Source: Fibrobacterota bacterium
GTDB lineage: Bacteria; Fibrobacterota; Fibrobacteria; UBA11236
Length of the DNA: 64,000 nucleotides
Reading direction: 5' to 3'
Assembly: GCA_019509785.1 (NCBI GenBank)
Contig: JAEKLQ010000022.1
Coordinates: forward strand, 1 to 64,000
Shown here: positions 52,483-62,793 of the stretch, piece after piece
Numbering within the stretch: position 1 is the stretch's first letter
Layout: each line of letters opens with the position of its first letter
Translations under genes and position numbers: made by a program
Notes under the pieces: model-generated
Databases searched by the model: none
What the model saw: only the letters and a program-made list of their open reading frames with translations
Told to the model about the DNA's origin: nothing

Positions 52483-54744
52483 ATGGCTTCCCAGACGAAA
52501 ACGACCGCTCCCGGGAAAATGGCGGCAATGGCCAAAACGGCTTTCGGGGTGGAAGGCATGAGTTGCGCGAGCTGCGTGGGGCGGGTGGAACGCGCCCTCG
52601 CGAAATTGCCGGGGGTGGCCGAGGCCCACGTGAATCTGGCCACCTCGCGGGCCGACGTGCGCTTCGATCCGGCCTTGATGGACGAAGAGAAGCTATTCGC
52701 CGGGGTGCGCGAAGCCGGGTACGGGCCCGTGCCCTGGAAGCAAGGCGGAGTCCCGACCGGGGGCGAGGAGACCGTCCGCGACCTCGTCTTGTCCCTCATC
52801 TTCGGCATACCTCTCCTGCTTCTGTCCATGGCCCCCATGGCCTTTCCGCCCTTGCATCATTTCCTGATGCGCGCCAATCCTTCCGAAGGATTCTGGAACC
52901 TGATCCAGATGGGGCTGGCCACGCCGGTCTTGTTCGGGCCGGGCCGGCGCTTCCTGCGCCGCGGCTGGGCCTCCCTCCGCGATCGCAGTCCCGACATGAA
53001 TACCTTGGTCGCGTTGGGAACCTGGTCGGCTTACCTGTCGAGCGCGGCGGTCACCCTGGCCCCGACCCTGTTCCCGCCCGCCGCCCGGCATGCCTACTTC
53101 GAGGCCGCGGCCGTGGTCATCGCCCTGGTGCTGCTCGGGCGTTGGTTGGAGGCCCGGGCCAAGGGCCGCGGCGCGCAGGCCATCGGGCGCTTGCTCGAGC
53201 TGAGGCCCGCCACCGCGCGCCTATTGCGGCGCGGCAAGGAAGTCGAGGTGGAAGTGGCCGCCCTGATTCCCGGGGACGAGATTTCCGTGCGGCCCGGCGA
53301 TCGCGTGCCCGTGGACGGCGTGGTGATCGGCGGCGAGAGCCGCGTGGACGAAAGCATGCTGACCGGCGAACCGATGCCGAAGGCCAAACGGATCGGGGAT
53401 CGCGTGACGGGCGGGACCGCGAACGGGGACGGCCACTTCACCCTGCGGGCCGAGGCCGTAGGCGCCGACACCGCCTTGGCGCGCATCATCCAACTGGTGG
53501 AAGAAGCCCAGGCCACGCGCCCGCCCATACAGGACTTGGCCGATAAGGTGGTGGTGGTCTTCACTCCCTTGGTGCTTCTGGTAGCCGCCCTTACCTTCGC
53601 CGCCTGGATGATCCTGGCCGCCGCGCCCGCGTTCCCGGCCGCCCTTTCGCATGCGGTCGCCGTGCTCGTGATCGCTTGCCCGTGCGCCATGGGCCTGGCC
53701 ACCCCGGCAGCCCTGCTGGCCGGCACCGGCCGCGCCGCCGAATTAGGCGCGGTGATCCGCGATGGCGCCGCTTTCCAATCCCTGGCCGAAGCCCGCCGCA
53801 TGGCCCTCGATAAGACCGGAACCCTCACCCTGGGTAACCCGCAAGTGACGGAATTCCACGTGTTACCTACCTGGAAGGATGGCGAGGCCCTGGCCCTGGC
53901 CGCCGGGCTCGAGATCCGCAGCGCCCATCCCTTGGCCAAGGCCTTCGTCGCTTATGCGGGTTCCCGCGATGTGGCCCCGTCGGTCCCGTCCGCTTTCCGC
54001 GCCCTGGAGGGCATGGGGGTGGAAGGGGAGATCGCGGGCCGGCGCGTGGCGGTCGGTTCCGCGCGGCTGATGGACGCGTTAGGCGCGGACCGGTCGGCAT
54101 TCCGCGAGGCGGCGGAGGTCGCCTCCGGGCGAGGGGCCGGCCTGGCCTGGCTGGCGGTGGACGGGGCTTGCATGGCCCTGGCGGTGATCGCCGATCCGCT
54201 CAGGCCGGAAGCGAAGGAGGCGGTGGCCGCCTTGCGGAAAATGGGATTGGAACTGTCGATCCTCACCGGCGATCAGGACGCTCCCGCCCGGGCCGTGGGC
54301 GAGGCCGTAGGCATCTCAGCGGTGCAGGCCGGGCTTTTGCCGGCGGGTAAGGCCGAGGCGTTGCGGGCCTTCGGCGGGGGAAAGACCGCCTTCGTAGGCG
54401 ACGGGCTCAACGACGCCCCGGCTTTGGCCGCGGCGGATACGGGCCTGGCTTTGGCGGGCGGATCGGATCTGGCCATCGCCAGCGGGGACATATTGCTGTT
54501 ATCGCCGGATTTGCGCAGCGTTCCTCGCATGGTGGCATTGGCCCGCGCGGTGATGCGCACCATCAAACTCAATCTGCTCTGGGCCTTCGGATACAATGCC
54601 CTGCTGATCCCCGTGGCGGCCGGGGCCTTACACTCCAGGGGCTGGGAGCTGAGCCCGGTCCTGGCCGGCGCGGCCATGGGGCTGTCGAGCCTGTTCGTCC
54701 TCTTGAACAGCTTGCGATTGAAGGGGTTCCGTCCCGGAATCTGA
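52483..54744 (+). CDS. copA: Copper-translocating P1B-type ATPase
   Basis: 753 residues. One N-terminal metal-binding domain (GMSCASC), eight membrane helices, the CPC ion-binding motif in [10 protein letters not shown], the phosphorylated Asp in DKTGTLTLG, the HP motif (SAHPLAKAF), TGE in MLTGEPMPK and the [10 protein letters not shown] hinge. CPC plus the GMSCASC domain point to Cu(I)/Ag(I) export from the cytoplasm. It lies before a Cus-type efflux block (56471-62793), with a glycosidase gene between. The ribosome site is weak. Confidence 0.95.
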   Translation: MASQTKTTAPGKMAAMAKTAFGVEGMSCASCVGRVERALAKLPGVAEAHVNLATSRADVRFDPALMDEEKLFAGVREAGYGPVPWKQGGVPTGGEETVRDLVLSLIFGIPLLLLSMAPMAFPPLHHFLMRANPSEGFWNLIQMGLATPVLFGPGRRFLRRGWASLRDRSPDMNTLVALGTWSAYLSSAAVTLAPTLFPPAARHAYFEAAAVVIALVLLGRWLEARAKGRGAQAIGRLLELRPATARLLRRGKEVEVEVAALIPGDEISVRPGDRVPVDGVVIGGESRVDESMLTGEPMPKAKRIGDRVTGGTANGDGHFTLRAEAVGADTALARIIQLVEEAQATRPPIQDLADKVVVVFTPLVLLVAALTFAAWMILAAAPAFPAALSHAVAVLVIACPCAMGLATPAALLAGTGRAAELGAVIRDGAAFQSLAEARRMALDKTGTLTLGNPQVTEFHVLPTWKDGEALALAAGLEIRSAHPLAKAFVAYAGSRDVAPSVPSAFRALEGMGVEGEIAGRRVAVGSARLMDALGADRSAFREAAEVASGRGAGLAWLAVDGACMALAVIADPLRPEAKEAVAALRKMGLELSILTGDQDAPARAVGEAVGISAVQAGLLPAGKAEALRAFGGGKTAFVGDGLNDAPALAAADTGLALAGGSDLAIASGDILLLSPDLRSVPRMVALARAVMRTIKLNLLWAFGYNALLIPVAAGALHSRGWELSPVLAGAAMGLSSLFVLLNSLRLKGFRPGI

Positions 54745-54841
54745 TTTCGGTTCCCGATTCGGGCCATATTTCCCGGGCATTCCCGAAAGCCCCCGGCATT
54801 ACATTAACCGCGGACTTCGCAGAAAGGCCGGGGAATCGCGA

Positions 54842-56386
54842 GTGGGTATCGGTTCGAAATCCTTCTTGATAGCGGCCGGGCTCGCCCTGGCCGCCGCGCG
54901 GGCCCAGACCCCGATCCGCATCGATCCCGCGGATACCCGGCAAACCTTCGAGGGATGGGGGACCAGCCTGGCCTGGTGGGCCTTTTCCCTGGGAGGCTGG
55001 AAGGAAGCCAACCTGGGAACCCTGGTGGATCAAGTGGCCGACAGCAATACCGGCCTGGGGATGACCATTTTCAGGTATAACATCGGGGGCGGCGAGCAGC
55101 CCGGGCATACGCATATGCGCGTGGATGCGGTTATACCGGGCTACAAGCCCACCGAGGCGGGACCTTACGCATGGCGGGCGGACTCCCTGCAAATCAGGAC
55201 CATGAAGGCGCTGCTGGCGCGCGTGAAGAACCCCATCCTGGAAGCCTTTTCCAACTCGCCGCCCTGGTGGATGACTAAGAGCGGCTGCGCATCGGGGAAC
55301 ACCGATGGTTCGAATAACCTGAAGGATGATTATTACGACGACTTCGCCGACTACCTGACCTCGGTGGTCAAGCACTTGCAGGATTCCTTAGGGCTGTCGT
55401 TCCGGACCCTGGAGCCGTTCAACGAGCCCAACTCCAATTGGTGGACGGCGCTGGGCAAGCAGGAAGGCTGCATGTTCTCGCGCGCCACGCAACCGAAGCT
55501 GATCACGGAGGTGGCCAAAAGCTTGAAGGCAAAAAGCCTGGCGACGCGCCTGGTCGCGGCGGACGCCAATTCCATCGCGGAAATGGTCGGCAACGTGCAA
55601 AGCTACGATTCGGCCTCAATGGCATCGCTCGCCCAGATCAACACGCATTCCTATAACGGTTCCGTTTCGGATCGGAAGACCTTGCGGACCTTGGCGACCA
55701 AGGCAGGTAAGCGGCTCTGGCAATCGGAAACGGGGCCTTCGGCCATGTCCGGGAAGCCCCTGTTCGATGTCGCCATCTGGTCGGCATCGCTCATCGTGAA
55801 GGATCTGCGCGACATGGGAGCGGAGGCGTGGGTGGATTGGCAAGTGGCGGGCGGCGGCATCTGGGGCGTGATCGATTACAATGCCTCGGCCCAGACCAGC
55901 CAAATCAACAAGAAGGGATTCGCTTACGCCCAGTTCTCCCGCTTCATCCGCCCCGGGGCGATTATCCTGGGAGGCGGGGATTCCAATACGGTGGCCGCCT
56001 ATCACCCCGCCACGGGAGCATTGATCCTGGTGGTGGTCAATGCGGGCGATGCCGCGGCCGAATATACTTTCGACCTCTCGCGCTTCCCCGGCCGGCCCGC
56101 GTCGGCGCGCGCCTACCGGACCTCGTCCACCGAGGACATGAAATCCCTCGGCGCCGTCGCGCTGGCCGGGAGCACCTTGTCCGCCCAAATGCCCGCGCGT
56201 TCCGTCACGACCTTGGTATTGGACGGGGTCACGGTGGCCGTCCTGCCCAGGCCTCGCGCCGTGGTCGGATCAGAGCGGCGATTCCTTTCGGGAAGGGCGA
56301 TGGCGACTCCGGTCTACGGAACTCCGCAAGGCGTGTGCTGCCTGGATGCGGCCGGGCGTTTTGCGCCACCGGGCCTGGTGGAATAA
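54842..56386 (+). CDS. Secreted GH30-type glycoside hydrolase (endo-beta-1,6-galactanase-like)
   Basis: 514 residues, GTG start, signal peptide ending ARA. The opening QTFEGWGTSLAWWA is typical of GH30 galactanase-like enzymes; FRYNIGGGEQPG follows. The acid/base Glu is in EPFNEPNSNWW and the nucleophile Glu in LWQSETGPS. A C-terminal beta domain wraps the barrel (ALILVVVNAGDAAAEYTF). It should cut beta-linked galactan or glucan outside the cell. It sits inside the copper block but shows no link with it. Confidence 0.88.
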   Translation: MGIGSKSFLIAAGLALAAARAQTPIRIDPADTRQTFEGWGTSLAWWAFSLGGWKEANLGTLVDQVADSNTGLGMTIFRYNIGGGEQPGHTHMRVDAVIPGYKPTEAGPYAWRADSLQIRTMKALLARVKNPILEAFSNSPPWWMTKSGCASGNTDGSNNLKDDYYDDFADYLTSVVKHLQDSLGLSFRTLEPFNEPNSNWWTALGKQEGCMFSRATQPKLITEVAKSLKAKSLATRLVAADANSIAEMVGNVQSYDSASMASLAQINTHSYNGSVSDRKTLRTLATKAGKRLWQSETGPSAMSGKPLFDVAIWSASLIVKDLRDMGAEAWVDWQVAGGGIWGVIDYNASAQTSQINKKGFAYAQFSRFIRPGAIILGGGDSNTVAAYHPATGALILVVVNAGDAAAEYTFDLSRFPGRPASARAYRTSSTEDMKSLGAVALAGSTLSAQMPARSVTTLVLDGVTVAVLPRPRAVVGSERRFLSGRAMATPVYGTPQGVCCLDAAGRFAPPGLVE

Positions 56387-56470
56387 GCCGGAACAACGGA
56401 GATCCACCCGAAAACCTGCCAAGACGGCAGAAAGCTAGGTCCTAACCCGGGCCTGTGGTATATTTGGGGT

Positions 56471-56890
56471 ATGCGGAACTTGCGTCGACATGGAATCCTG
56501 GGGCCAGCCGCCTTGCTGCTGGCCGCGGTCTTCTTCGTGGCCCAGGTTTTCGCCTGCTGCCAAGCGAACGCGCGCCTCGGCCGCTCCCTGCTTTCCATGT
56601 TCGCGCGGACCTCCCAACCGGCCCATGCCTGTTGCGCCAGGGCCGCGGCTCGCGAGCCCCTCGCGCCTCCGGCGCATTCCGGTTGCGCCGCCGGCCAATG
56701 TTGCCTCCATCAAGCGGCCCAGAATGCGCCCCAGTTGGCCTCCGCGCCCAGCGAAGCACCGGTATTCTCCGTGTCCCTGGTGCTCTTGCCGGCCTTCATC
56801 GAACCTCCCGTCGCCCTGGGCGAATGGCCCCCGACGGTGATCGATTCCGGGCCGCCGATCTACCTCCGCACCCTCCGCCTCCTCGTCTGA
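56471..56890 (+). CDS. Small Cys-rich exported protein at head of Cus-type efflux genes
   Basis: 139 residues. A signal or membrane helix (AALLLAAVFFVAQVFA), then Cys pairs (FACCQ, HACCAR, SGCAAGQCCLHQ) and a Pro-rich C-terminus. Cys/His clusters directly before TolC/CusB/CusA genes suggest metal binding in the periplasm. No known family recognised. The next gene begins 113 bases later. Confidence 0.55.
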   Translation: MRNLRRHGILGPAALLLAAVFFVAQVFACCQANARLGRSLLSMFARTSQPAHACCARAAAREPLAPPAHSGCAAGQCCLHQAAQNAPQLASAPSEAPVFSVSLVLLPAFIEPPVALGEWPPTVIDSGPPIYLRTLRLLV

Positions 56891-56903
56891 GATCCCCGTC
56901 GGT

Positions 56904-56936
56904 ACCGTAAGGGTCCGCCGACCGTAACGGGTCCGC
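56904..56936. repeat. Near-perfect direct repeats upstream of the TolC-like gene
   Basis: ACCGTAAGGGTCCGC (56904-56918) and ACCGTAACGGGTCCGC (56921-56936) are the same but for one inserted base, spaced 17 bases. A third partial copy (CGGGTCCC) occurs at 56958-56965. They could be operator sites. Confidence 0.4.
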
Positions 56937-57003
56937 TACCCTGCTCCGTGGACGCCACGGGTCCCTTCGTTATTCCCGATCACCGAACCTGAGAGGAGAA
57001 GCG

Positions 57004-58362
57004 ATGCTACGCTTTCCGTCCCTGAGCCTTTCCGCTTGCGCCCTGGCCGCGATCTGCGCCGGCGCGTCGGAGCCCGAAACGCCCATCCCGGCGGCCGCCA
57101 TCCCGATGGCCGCCGGCCCCGCCGACGATCCCTTGCCGGCCCTGGTGTCCGAGGCGATGCGAAACAATCCCTCCATCCAGGCCGCGGAGTACCAGGTCAA
57201 GGCGCTCCGGTCCGCGCCCGATCATGCCTGGTCCTGGGAGGCGCCGCAAGTCGGGGTGGAGTTCTTCCAGACGCCGGTGAAGTCTTTCCCGAACCCGATC
57301 AAGAACCAGCAGGAAATCGACTACTCCGTACAGCAGGCGTTCCCCTTCCCGGGGAAGATCGCCACGCGCATCAGGGCCGAGGATCGGCGCGTGGACATGG
57401 GTTCCGCCGAGCTGGAGGCCTTGAAGCATCAGGTGGCCCGCGACGTGAAAACCGATTATTACGAGCTATACCTCCTCGATCGCCGCATGGAGATCAATAG
57501 CGAAAGCCAGGCCCTGATGCGGCGCCTCATCGAGATCGCGCGCCGACAATACGAGGTGGGCATGGGGAGGCAGGCCGACATCCTCAAGGCGCAAACGGAG
57601 CTGACCTCGCTCCGCACCGACAGCATCGGCTTGGAGCAAATGCGACGGGCCACGGCCGGCATGCTGAACGCCTTGTTGAACCGGGAAACGGAAAGGCCTT
57701 TTCCGGTCGCGGCCGACCTCAAGGTCGCCGAAATCGGCTGGACCTTCGGGCAAATCGCCGTCATCCTGGAGGAGAACCATCCCAAGCTCCGCTCCATGCA
57801 GGCTTCGATCCGGATGCGCGAAGCGGAAAAGAGCATGGCCGGAAAGGAATACTTGCCCGAGTTCATGGTGCGTGGGACCTATAAGGATATGCTGGCGATG
57901 TCGTCCGGGGAAGGGTCGCCGGGGGACTTCTGGTCGGTGATGGTGAGCATGAACGTGCCCGTCGCCTTCTGGTCCCTGCCCAGGTATCGCGCCGGTTACG
58001 CACAAGGCGAAGCCAACCTCGCCCAGGCCAAACGGGAATACGCGAACATGCGGAACATGCTGTTCGCCAAGGCGCAGGAGGCGCTGCTCAAGGCCGAAAG
58101 CGGGGCCGAATTGGCCCGTCTGGCGAAGAGCGTATTGGTGCCGCAGGCCCAGCAGGCTCTGGAGTCGAACCAGGCGGCCTACCAGGGCGGGAAAGGCGAT
58201 TTCATGACCCTGTTGGACGCCTACCGAACCCGCTTGATGGCCAAGGAGAACGCCGAGATGGCCATCATGCAACTGTCCGCCAGCCAGGCCGACCTGGAAG
58301 AGGCCGTGGGCCTGGGACTGGAAGAAATCTCGCTGAAGATAAGCGAAGGAGCGAAGAAATGA
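57004..58362 (+). CDS. TolC/CusC-type outer-membrane efflux protein
   Basis: 452 residues. Signal peptide, then the two OEP repeats of the outer-membrane efflux family: long helices (ARDVKTDYYELYLLDRRME, ARRQYEVGMGRQADILKA) and a second set (LAKSVLVPQAQQALESNQAAY, GDFMTLLDAYRT). It forms the exit duct for the CusB/CusA pump. GAGAGGAG lies just before the ATG. The stop overlaps the cusB-like start as ATGA. Confidence 0.92.
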   Translation: MLRFPSLSLSACALAAICAGASEPETPIPAAAIPMAAGPADDPLPALVSEAMRNNPSIQAAEYQVKALRSAPDHAWSWEAPQVGVEFFQTPVKSFPNPIKNQQEIDYSVQQAFPFPGKIATRIRAEDRRVDMGSAELEALKHQVARDVKTDYYELYLLDRRMEINSESQALMRRLIEIARRQYEVGMGRQADILKAQTELTSLRTDSIGLEQMRRATAGMLNALLNRETERPFPVAADLKVAEIGWTFGQIAVILEENHPKLRSMQASIRMREAEKSMAGKEYLPEFMVRGTYKDMLAMSSGEGSPGDFWSVMVSMNVPVAFWSLPRYRAGYAQGEANLAQAKREYANMRNMLFAKAQEALLKAESGAELARLAKSVLVPQAQQALESNQAAYQGGKGDFMTLLDAYRTRLMAKENAEMAIMQLSASQADLEEAVGLGLEEISLKISEGAKK

Positions 58363-59846
58363 AAAAGGGAATGCTTATCGCCTTGGCCGCCATATTCCTG
58401 GCCGGCGTGGCGGCGGAGATCTGGACCTTGCGGCATGGGGCCGGGGCGCCGGCCGCGCGAATCAAGGCCGCCAAGACCATGTACAACTGCGCCATGCATC
58501 CGCAGTACATCTCGGACAAGCCGGGCAACTGCCCGATCTGCGGGATGAAACTGGTGCCGATGGACAAGGAGCATGCGGATTCGGGAAGCCGGGAGGCGAG
58601 CGCCGGCGCGGAAAGGAAAATCCTGTATTGGCGCGATCCCATGCATCCCTGGTACACGTCCGACAAGCCCGGCAAGGCGCCGGACTGCGGCATGGATCTG
58701 GTGCCCATATACGAGGGCGACCAGAGCGCGAAGGGCGTCCGCATCGATCCCACCACCGTGCAGAACATGGGGGTGAAAACCGAGGCGGTGGGCTTGCGGG
58801 ACATGCAAACCGAGATCCGCACCAGCGGCATGGTGAAGGTGGATCAAAGCAAGCTGACCTCGGTGAACGCGCGCGTGATGGGCTACGCGGAAAAGGTCGC
58901 GGTGAGCACCACCGGCGAGAAGGTCCGCAAGGGCCAGACGCTATTGGAACTCTACAGCCCCGACCTGGTGAGCACGCAGGAGGAATACCTGCAGGCGTTG
59001 CGGTACGCGAAGGGAAACGCCGGCGGGGCCGATCTCGGGGCGCGCGAATTGGTGGAAAGCTCGCGGCGGCGCTTGCTCAACTGGGGCATTTCCGAAAGCG
59101 AAATAGCCTCGTTGGAGAAGCTGGGCCATGCCCGGAGCGCCTTGCCCATCGCCTCCCCCGCCAACGGAATCGTGCTGGAGAAGATGGTGGTGCAGGGCCA
59201 GAACGTCATGCCCGGGACGGAACTGTACCAGATCGCCGATCTCTCCAAGGTGTGGATCGTGGCCAGCGTTTATCAGCAAGATCTGGCGGTAGCGCGCCTC
59301 GGGGCCGAGGCGGAGGTGGAACTGAACTACATGCCGGGAAAGACCTTCAAGGGCAAGGTCACTTCCATTTCCCCGGGGCTCAACGCGCAGACCATGACCG
59401 CGGAGCTGCGCGTCGAAGTGGCCAATACGCCCGCCCTGGATTTCCGGCCCGAAATGTTCGCGACCGTGCATATCCGTTCCGCGGCGCGCAGCCGCGTGGT
59501 GGCGGTGCCGGAGCAGGCCATCATCCGTTCCGGACGGCGCGACATCGCCGTGGTCGCCTTGGGTAACGGCTATTTCGAACCGCGCGAGGTAAAGCTGGGA
59601 GCCGCCTCCGGCGATTACGTGGAGATCACCGAAGGCCTGCACGAAGGCGAGACCTTGGTCGTCTCTTCCCAGTTCTTGATCGATTCGGAGAGCAATCTCA
59701 AGGCGGCCATCCAGCAAATGCAGGGCGGCTCCGCTAAGGGAATGGACATGGGCGCGTCGGGTGCGGGAGCGGCTCCCGCTTCGGGGGCTGCCCCGGGGCC
59801 CGCTGCCGCGGCCGATAGCGCCCATACCGGCTCGGACGGAAAGTAG
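58359..59846 (+). CDS. CusB-type periplasmic adaptor with two heavy-metal-binding domains
   Basis: 495 residues. After a membrane anchor come two heavy-metal-binding repeats (MYNCAMHPQYISDKPGNCPI with CGMKLVPM, then DPMHPWYTSDKPGKAPDCGM with DLVPIY); the second has lost two Cys. Then the barrel-sandwich and beta-barrel of RND adaptors (VNARVMGYAEKVAVSTTGEK, IASPANGIVLEKMVVQGQ). The C-terminus is Gly/Ala/Met-rich. It collects Cu/Ag in the periplasm and couples pump to duct. It overlaps the TolC-like gene by 4 bases; cusA follows 6 bases later. Confidence 0.92.
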   Translation: MKKGMLIALAAIFLAGVAAEIWTLRHGAGAPAARIKAAKTMYNCAMHPQYISDKPGNCPICGMKLVPMDKEHADSGSREASAGAERKILYWRDPMHPWYTSDKPGKAPDCGMDLVPIYEGDQSAKGVRIDPTTVQNMGVKTEAVGLRDMQTEIRTSGMVKVDQSKLTSVNARVMGYAEKVAVSTTGEKVRKGQTLLELYSPDLVSTQEEYLQALRYAKGNAGGADLGARELVESSRRRLLNWGISESEIASLEKLGHARSALPIASPANGIVLEKMVVQGQNVMPGTELYQIADLSKVWIVASVYQQDLAVARLGAEAEVELNYMPGKTFKGKVTSISPGLNAQTMTAELRVEVANTPALDFRPEMFATVHIRSAARSRVVAVPEQAIIRSGRRDIAVVALGNGYFEPREVKLGAASGDYVEITEGLHEGETLVVSSQFLIDSESNLKAAIQQMQGGSAKGMDMGASGAGAAPASGAAPGPAAAADSAHTGSDGK

Positions 59847-59852
59847 GCTATC

Positions 59853-62793
59853 ATGCTCGAGAAAATCATCACCTGGTCCATCCGCAACCGCATCCTCGTC
59901 CTATTGTTCACCGCGCTCGCCATCGGCCTCGGCATCTACGCCTTGTCCACCACGGCGGTGGACGCTCTGCCCGATCTCAGCGACGTTCAGGTCATCGTCT
60001 ACACCGAGCACAAGGGGCAATCGCCCCGCATCGTGGAAGATCAGGTCACCTATCCCCTGACCACCGCCATGGTTTCGGTGCCGGGGGCCAAGGTGGTGCG
60101 CGGCTATTCCTTCTTCGGCTACTCCCTGGTGTACGTCATCTTCGAGGACGGCACGGATATCTATTGGGCGCGCAGCCGCGTGTTGGAGTACCTGAACTAC
60201 GCGCAGAAGCGCTTGCCCGCCGGCGTGGTGCCGACCCTGGGCCCCGACGCCACCGGCGTCGGCTGGGTGTACGAGTACGCCCTGGTGTCCGACAAACGCT
60301 CGCTCCAGGAACTGCGATCCATCCAGGACTGGTACCTGAAATACCAGCTCGCCAGCATCGAAGGCGTAAGCGAGGTGGCCAGCGTGGGCGGCTTCGTGAA
60401 GCAATACCAGGTCAATGTCGATCCCGTGAGGCTGCAGGCCTTCGGCATCCCCATCGGCATGGTGGAAATGGCCATCAAGAAGGGCAATTCCGACGCCGGC
60501 GGCGAGGTGATCGAGATGGGGGAGGCGGAGTACATGATCCGCGGCCTCGGCTACCTGAAGAACCTGGACGACATCAAGAACATCCCCATCATGATGAATA
60601 GGGAAACCGGCACGCCGGTCTATCTCAAGGACATCGCCGACATCGCCATCGGGCCCGAGATGCGGCGCGGCATCGCCGAACTGGACGGGAAAGGGGAAGT
60701 GGCCGGCGGGGTGGTCGTGATGCGCTTCGGTCAGAACGCCTTGCAGGTCATCGATGCCGTGAAAAGGAAGCTGGAGGTCCTGAAGGCCGGCTTGCCGGCG
60801 GACGTGAAGATCGTGCCCACCTACGATCGCTCCCAATTGATCCACCGCGCCGTCGACAACCTGAAGCACAAGCTGATCGAGGAAATGATCATCGTCGCGA
60901 TCGTATGCGGGATTTTCCTCTTGCACTTGCGCAGCGCCTTGGTGGCCATCTTCACCTTGCCGGCCGCCATCCTGCTGGCCTTTTTCGTGATGCGCCTGCA
61001 GGGAATCAACGCCAACATCATGTCCCTGGGCGGTATCGCCATCGCCATCGGCGCCATGGTGGACGGGGCCATCATCCTCATCGAGAACGCCCATAAGCAC
61101 CTGGAGCAGGAGAACCTGAAACCGGAAAACGAGCGCCGGCCGCATTGGGACGTCATCCTGGACGCGTCCAAGGAGGTGGGCCCGGCCCTGTTCTGGTCCC
61201 TGCTCGTCATCACCGTGTCCTTCATCCCCGTCTTCACCCTGGAGGCCCAGGAAGGCCGCCTCTTCCGGCCCTTGGCCTTCACCAAGACCTATTCCATGGC
61301 CGCCGCTTCCATCCTGGCCATCACCATCGTCCCCATCCTCATGGGTTTCTTCATCCGCGGGAAAATCCCGCCCGAACATCGCAACCCCATCAACCGCTTC
61401 CTGATGCGCGTCTACCATCCGGTCGTCGATTTCGTTTTGCGCTTCCCCAAATGGGTGATCGGCACGGCCGTGCTGCTGGTATTGGTCACCATCATTCCTT
61501 TCCATAAGCTGGGATCGGAATTCATGCCGCCTTTGTTCGAAGGCGATATCCTCTACATGCCCACCACCCTGCCCGGCGTATCGGTGACCAAGGCCAAGGA
61601 AATCCTCCAGCAGACGGACAAGATCCTGAAGACCTTCCCGGAAGTCGAACAGGTGTTCGGGAAGATCGGGCGCGCGGAGACGGCTACCGATCCCGCCGGC
61701 CTGGACATGGTGGAGACCACGGTCCGCCTCAAGCCCGAGCAGGAATGGCGGCCGGGCATGACGCCGGAAAAGCTGATCGAGGAGATGGACGCGGTCCTGA
61801 AGTTCCCCGGCCTCACGAACTCGTGGACCATGCCCATCAAGAACCGCACCGACATGCTCTCGACGGGCATCAAGACCCCGGTGGGCATCAAGATTTCCGG
61901 GCCCAACCTGGATACCCTGCAGATGATCGGGCTGGAGGTGGAAGCGCTGATGCGGAAGGTCCCGCATACGGCCTCCGCCTTCGCCGAGCGCGCGGTGGGC
62001 GGCACTGAAGCGGGTCCTGATTCCCTCGCCTTCGGGGCAACAGGTGCCGCTGGGGCAGATCGCCGAACTGACGCCCACGCGGGGGCCCATGGTCATCCGC
62101 ACCGAAGGCGCCCGCCCCAACGCCTGGGTGTTCGTGGACATGCGCGGCACCGACATCGGGTCGTACATGAAGGAGGCCCAGAAGGCCATCGGGGCGCACT
62201 TGAGCCTTCCGCCGGGCTACAACCTGGTCTGGAGCGGCGAATACGAATTCATGCAACGCGCGCAGAAGCGCCTCATGCTCGTGATCCCGTTGACGCTCTT
62301 CATCATCCTCATCATCCTGTACCTGAATACCAAGTCGATGGCCAAGACGGCCATCGTGCTGTTGGCGGTACCCTTTTCCCTGGTCGGCGCGGTATGGTAC
62401 CTGTACCTGCTGGGCTTCAACATGAGCCTGGCGGTATGGATAGGCCTGATCGCCTTGGCGGGCCTGGACGCGGAGACCGGCGTGGTGATGCTGCTTTACC
62501 TGGAGCGCGCCTACGAGGCGGCCAAGGGCAAGGGCCTGATGAACAATCTCAAGGACCTGAAGGCCGCCATCGATCATGGCGCGGTCATGCGGGTGCGCCC
62601 GAAGATCATGACCGCCTCGGTGATCTTGGCGGGCCTCATCCCCATCATGTGGAGCCACGGCACGGGCTCCGACGTGATGAAGCGGATCGCGGCCCCCATG
62701 GTGGGCGGCGTGCTGACTTCGGTACTAATGGAATTGGTGGTTTATCCGGCGATTTACAGGTTGTGGCGAGGCAGAGGTTTACCGAGGGGCTGA
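59853..62793 (+). pseudogene. cusA: CusA-type RND metal pump, broken by an internal deletion with frameshift
   Basis: Frame 1 (59853 to about 62000) is a normal CusA: membrane segments, [19 protein letters not shown], and the periplasmic [13 protein letters not shown] and [17 protein letters not shown]. After ERAVGG at about 62000 the conserved sequence stops. It resumes at once in the next frame with [20 protein letters not shown] and runs to the true end ([12 protein letters not shown]) at 62793. By comparison with E. coli CusA about 60 codons are missing, a length not divisible by three. The lost part includes the GMTV region, which I recall holds one Met of the copper site. In frame 1 the ORF continues to 62948 as nonsense. 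Real deletion or assembly fault cannot be told apart here. Confidence 0.85.
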
